DNA from: Molanna angustata
Lineage: Eukaryota > Arthropoda > Insecta > Trichoptera > Molannidae
Length of the DNA: 64,000 bases
Direction: 5' to 3'
Assembly: GCA_963576475.1 (NCBI GenBank)
Contig: OY754987.1
Coordinates: 8,252,036-8,316,035 of the forward strand
In this document: in pieces, positions 63,450 through 64,000 of the stretch
How the letters are laid out: each line of letters starts with the position of its first letter
How positions within the stretch are numbered: the stretch's first letter is position 1
The notes under the pieces: model-generated
Told to the model about the DNA's origin: nothing
What the model saw: only the letters and a program-made list of their open reading frames with translations
Database searches by the model: none
Position numbers and translations under genes: made by a program

Positions 63450-63772
63450 TTTCATAATAATCACATCATCGACAAACGATTGTTTTTTACTTTGTGGTAT
63501 CATTTTGAAATAATTAAATGAAATAAAACACAACTTTGTGTACACCACTACAATTATAATTTTTATTCACATGAATAAAAAATCCCTCTACATGTTACGA
63601 GAACAAAGTTCCCTTCCCTTCCATTTATTTTAGTATACTTTGTATCCTCCTGAGGAAGGGAACTTTGTTCTCGTAACATGTAGAGGGATTTTTTATTCAT
63701 GTGAATAAAAATTATAATTGTAGTGGTGTACACAAAGTTGTGTTTTATTTAATTTAATTATTTCATAATAAT
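63450..63772 (+). mobile_element. Micro-PLE-like palindromic retroelement C with 12-bp TSD
   Basis: TTTCATAATAAT at 63450-63461 and 63761-63772 frames 299 bp. Plan: a one-sided left tail of ~43 bp, an inverted arm (63505-63617), a 36-bp centre, and a sense arm (63654-63766, running into the TSD). The arms share TACACAAAGTTGTG, ACATGTAGAGGGATTTTTTA and GAACTTTGTTCTCGTAAC and are almost perfect. At the centre/sense-arm join is CCTGAGGAAGGGAACTTTGT, then TCTCGTAAC: a perfect CUGANGA, a 6-bp hairpin stem and GUAAC where GAAAC is expected. No coding. Confidence 0.7.
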
Positions 63773-64000
63773 GTTTAAGACGGACAGACGCCGCCACACG
63801 ATTGTGATTATCGTTCAAACGCGGTAACTCGCTCAATCAATGCGGCGAAACCGCTGTCATTAATCTTCCTGAAAATAATTGAGAGAGAGAGAGAGAGAAA
63901 AGAGGAATCGCGTGCGTCAGTCGTGACGCAAGAGCATTTTTCTCTTGTATCCGAGGTGTATAGTAAGCATCAGACTCTTCGTCTGGACATCACCAGTCAA
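63773..64000. promoter_or_regulatory. CpG-rich unique DNA with (GA)n, possible regulatory
   Basis: GACGGACAGACGCCGCCACA, ATGCGGCGAAACCGCTGTCA, GAGAGAGAGAGAGAGA and GTGCGTCAGTCGTGACGCAA stand out from the AT-rich background, and none is repeated in the window. (GA)n plus TCAGT-like strings occur at insect promoters. It is cut by the window edge; the role is inferred only. Confidence 0.25.

Overview
The window reads as AT-rich, repeat-dominated arthropod (probably insect) nuclear DNA. It has no operons or bacterial-style genes. Short frames are broken by stops, short palindromic runs such as TAGGTACCTA recur, and almost every recognisable protein fragment comes from a transposable element. The assignment to insects is an inference from repeat families and base composition; no host protein-coding gene could be identified. 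The only apparently intact gene is a Tc1-like transposase (56.5-57.7 kb) with one short intron, inside a complete TA-flanked transposon.

Layout. 0-5 kb: decayed LINE reverse-transcriptase ends, a hAT-type element with an 8-bp target duplication, and a tRNA-derived SINE. 5.7-6 kb: a CpG-rich unique island that could be a promoter or first exon. 6.4-12 kb: an unclassified interspersed family (REP-A), several stacked tandem arrays (one built from LINE 3' ends with GAA tails) and a CA microsatellite. 12.3 kb: a 234-bp palindromic retroelement with a 13-bp target duplication. 13-15.5 kb: LINE 3' ends. 16.05-17.08 kb: about 1 kb of TTTTA/TTTCA pentanucleotide repeat. 18-24 kb: repeat fragments, a 22-bp CpG-rich minisatellite, a foldback and SINEs. 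24.6-32.6 kb: LINE fragments, SINEs, a 649-bp foldback with a 13-bp target duplication, and nested MITEs. 33.25-34.07 kb: a unique block bounded by good splice signals, possibly a host 5' exon. 34.6-38 kb: a minisatellite and two TTAA-flanked foldbacks. 38-47 kb: SINEs, LINEs (two near-identical copies at 44.8 and 46.5 kb) and a long-TIR element. 47.8-48.8 kb: a Penelope-like element (PLE) fragment with a GIY-YIG endonuclease remnant and 317-bp inverted arms. 49-55 kb: palindromes, REP-A with a nested LINE tail, and a 54-bp minisatellite. 56.3-58.1 kb: the Tc1 transposon. 60.3-62.2 kb: a hairpin-unit tandem array split by a 5'-truncated LINE. 63.4-63.8 kb: another palindromic retroelement with a 12-bp target duplication, then CpG-rich unique DNA.

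Most interesting pattern. Four palindromic insertions (12.3, 28.0, 47.8 and 63.5 kb) share one plan: a 12-13-bp target duplication, a roughly 40-50-bp one-sided tail, an inverted arm, a short core, and a sense arm ending at the other duplication. The 47.8-kb member carries a PLE endonuclease remnant, and this plan matches the inverted terminal repeats plus short extension known for PLEs. In three of the four (12.3, 47.8 and 63.5 kb), plus a fifth palindrome at 49.8 kb, there is a hammerhead-ribozyme-like string (CUGANGA, hairpin, GAAAC; each copy has one or two core changes). In the small ones the inversion point lies inside or next to that string. This suggests a family of tiny non-autonomous PLEs whose inverted structure is tied to a self-cleaving RNA motif.
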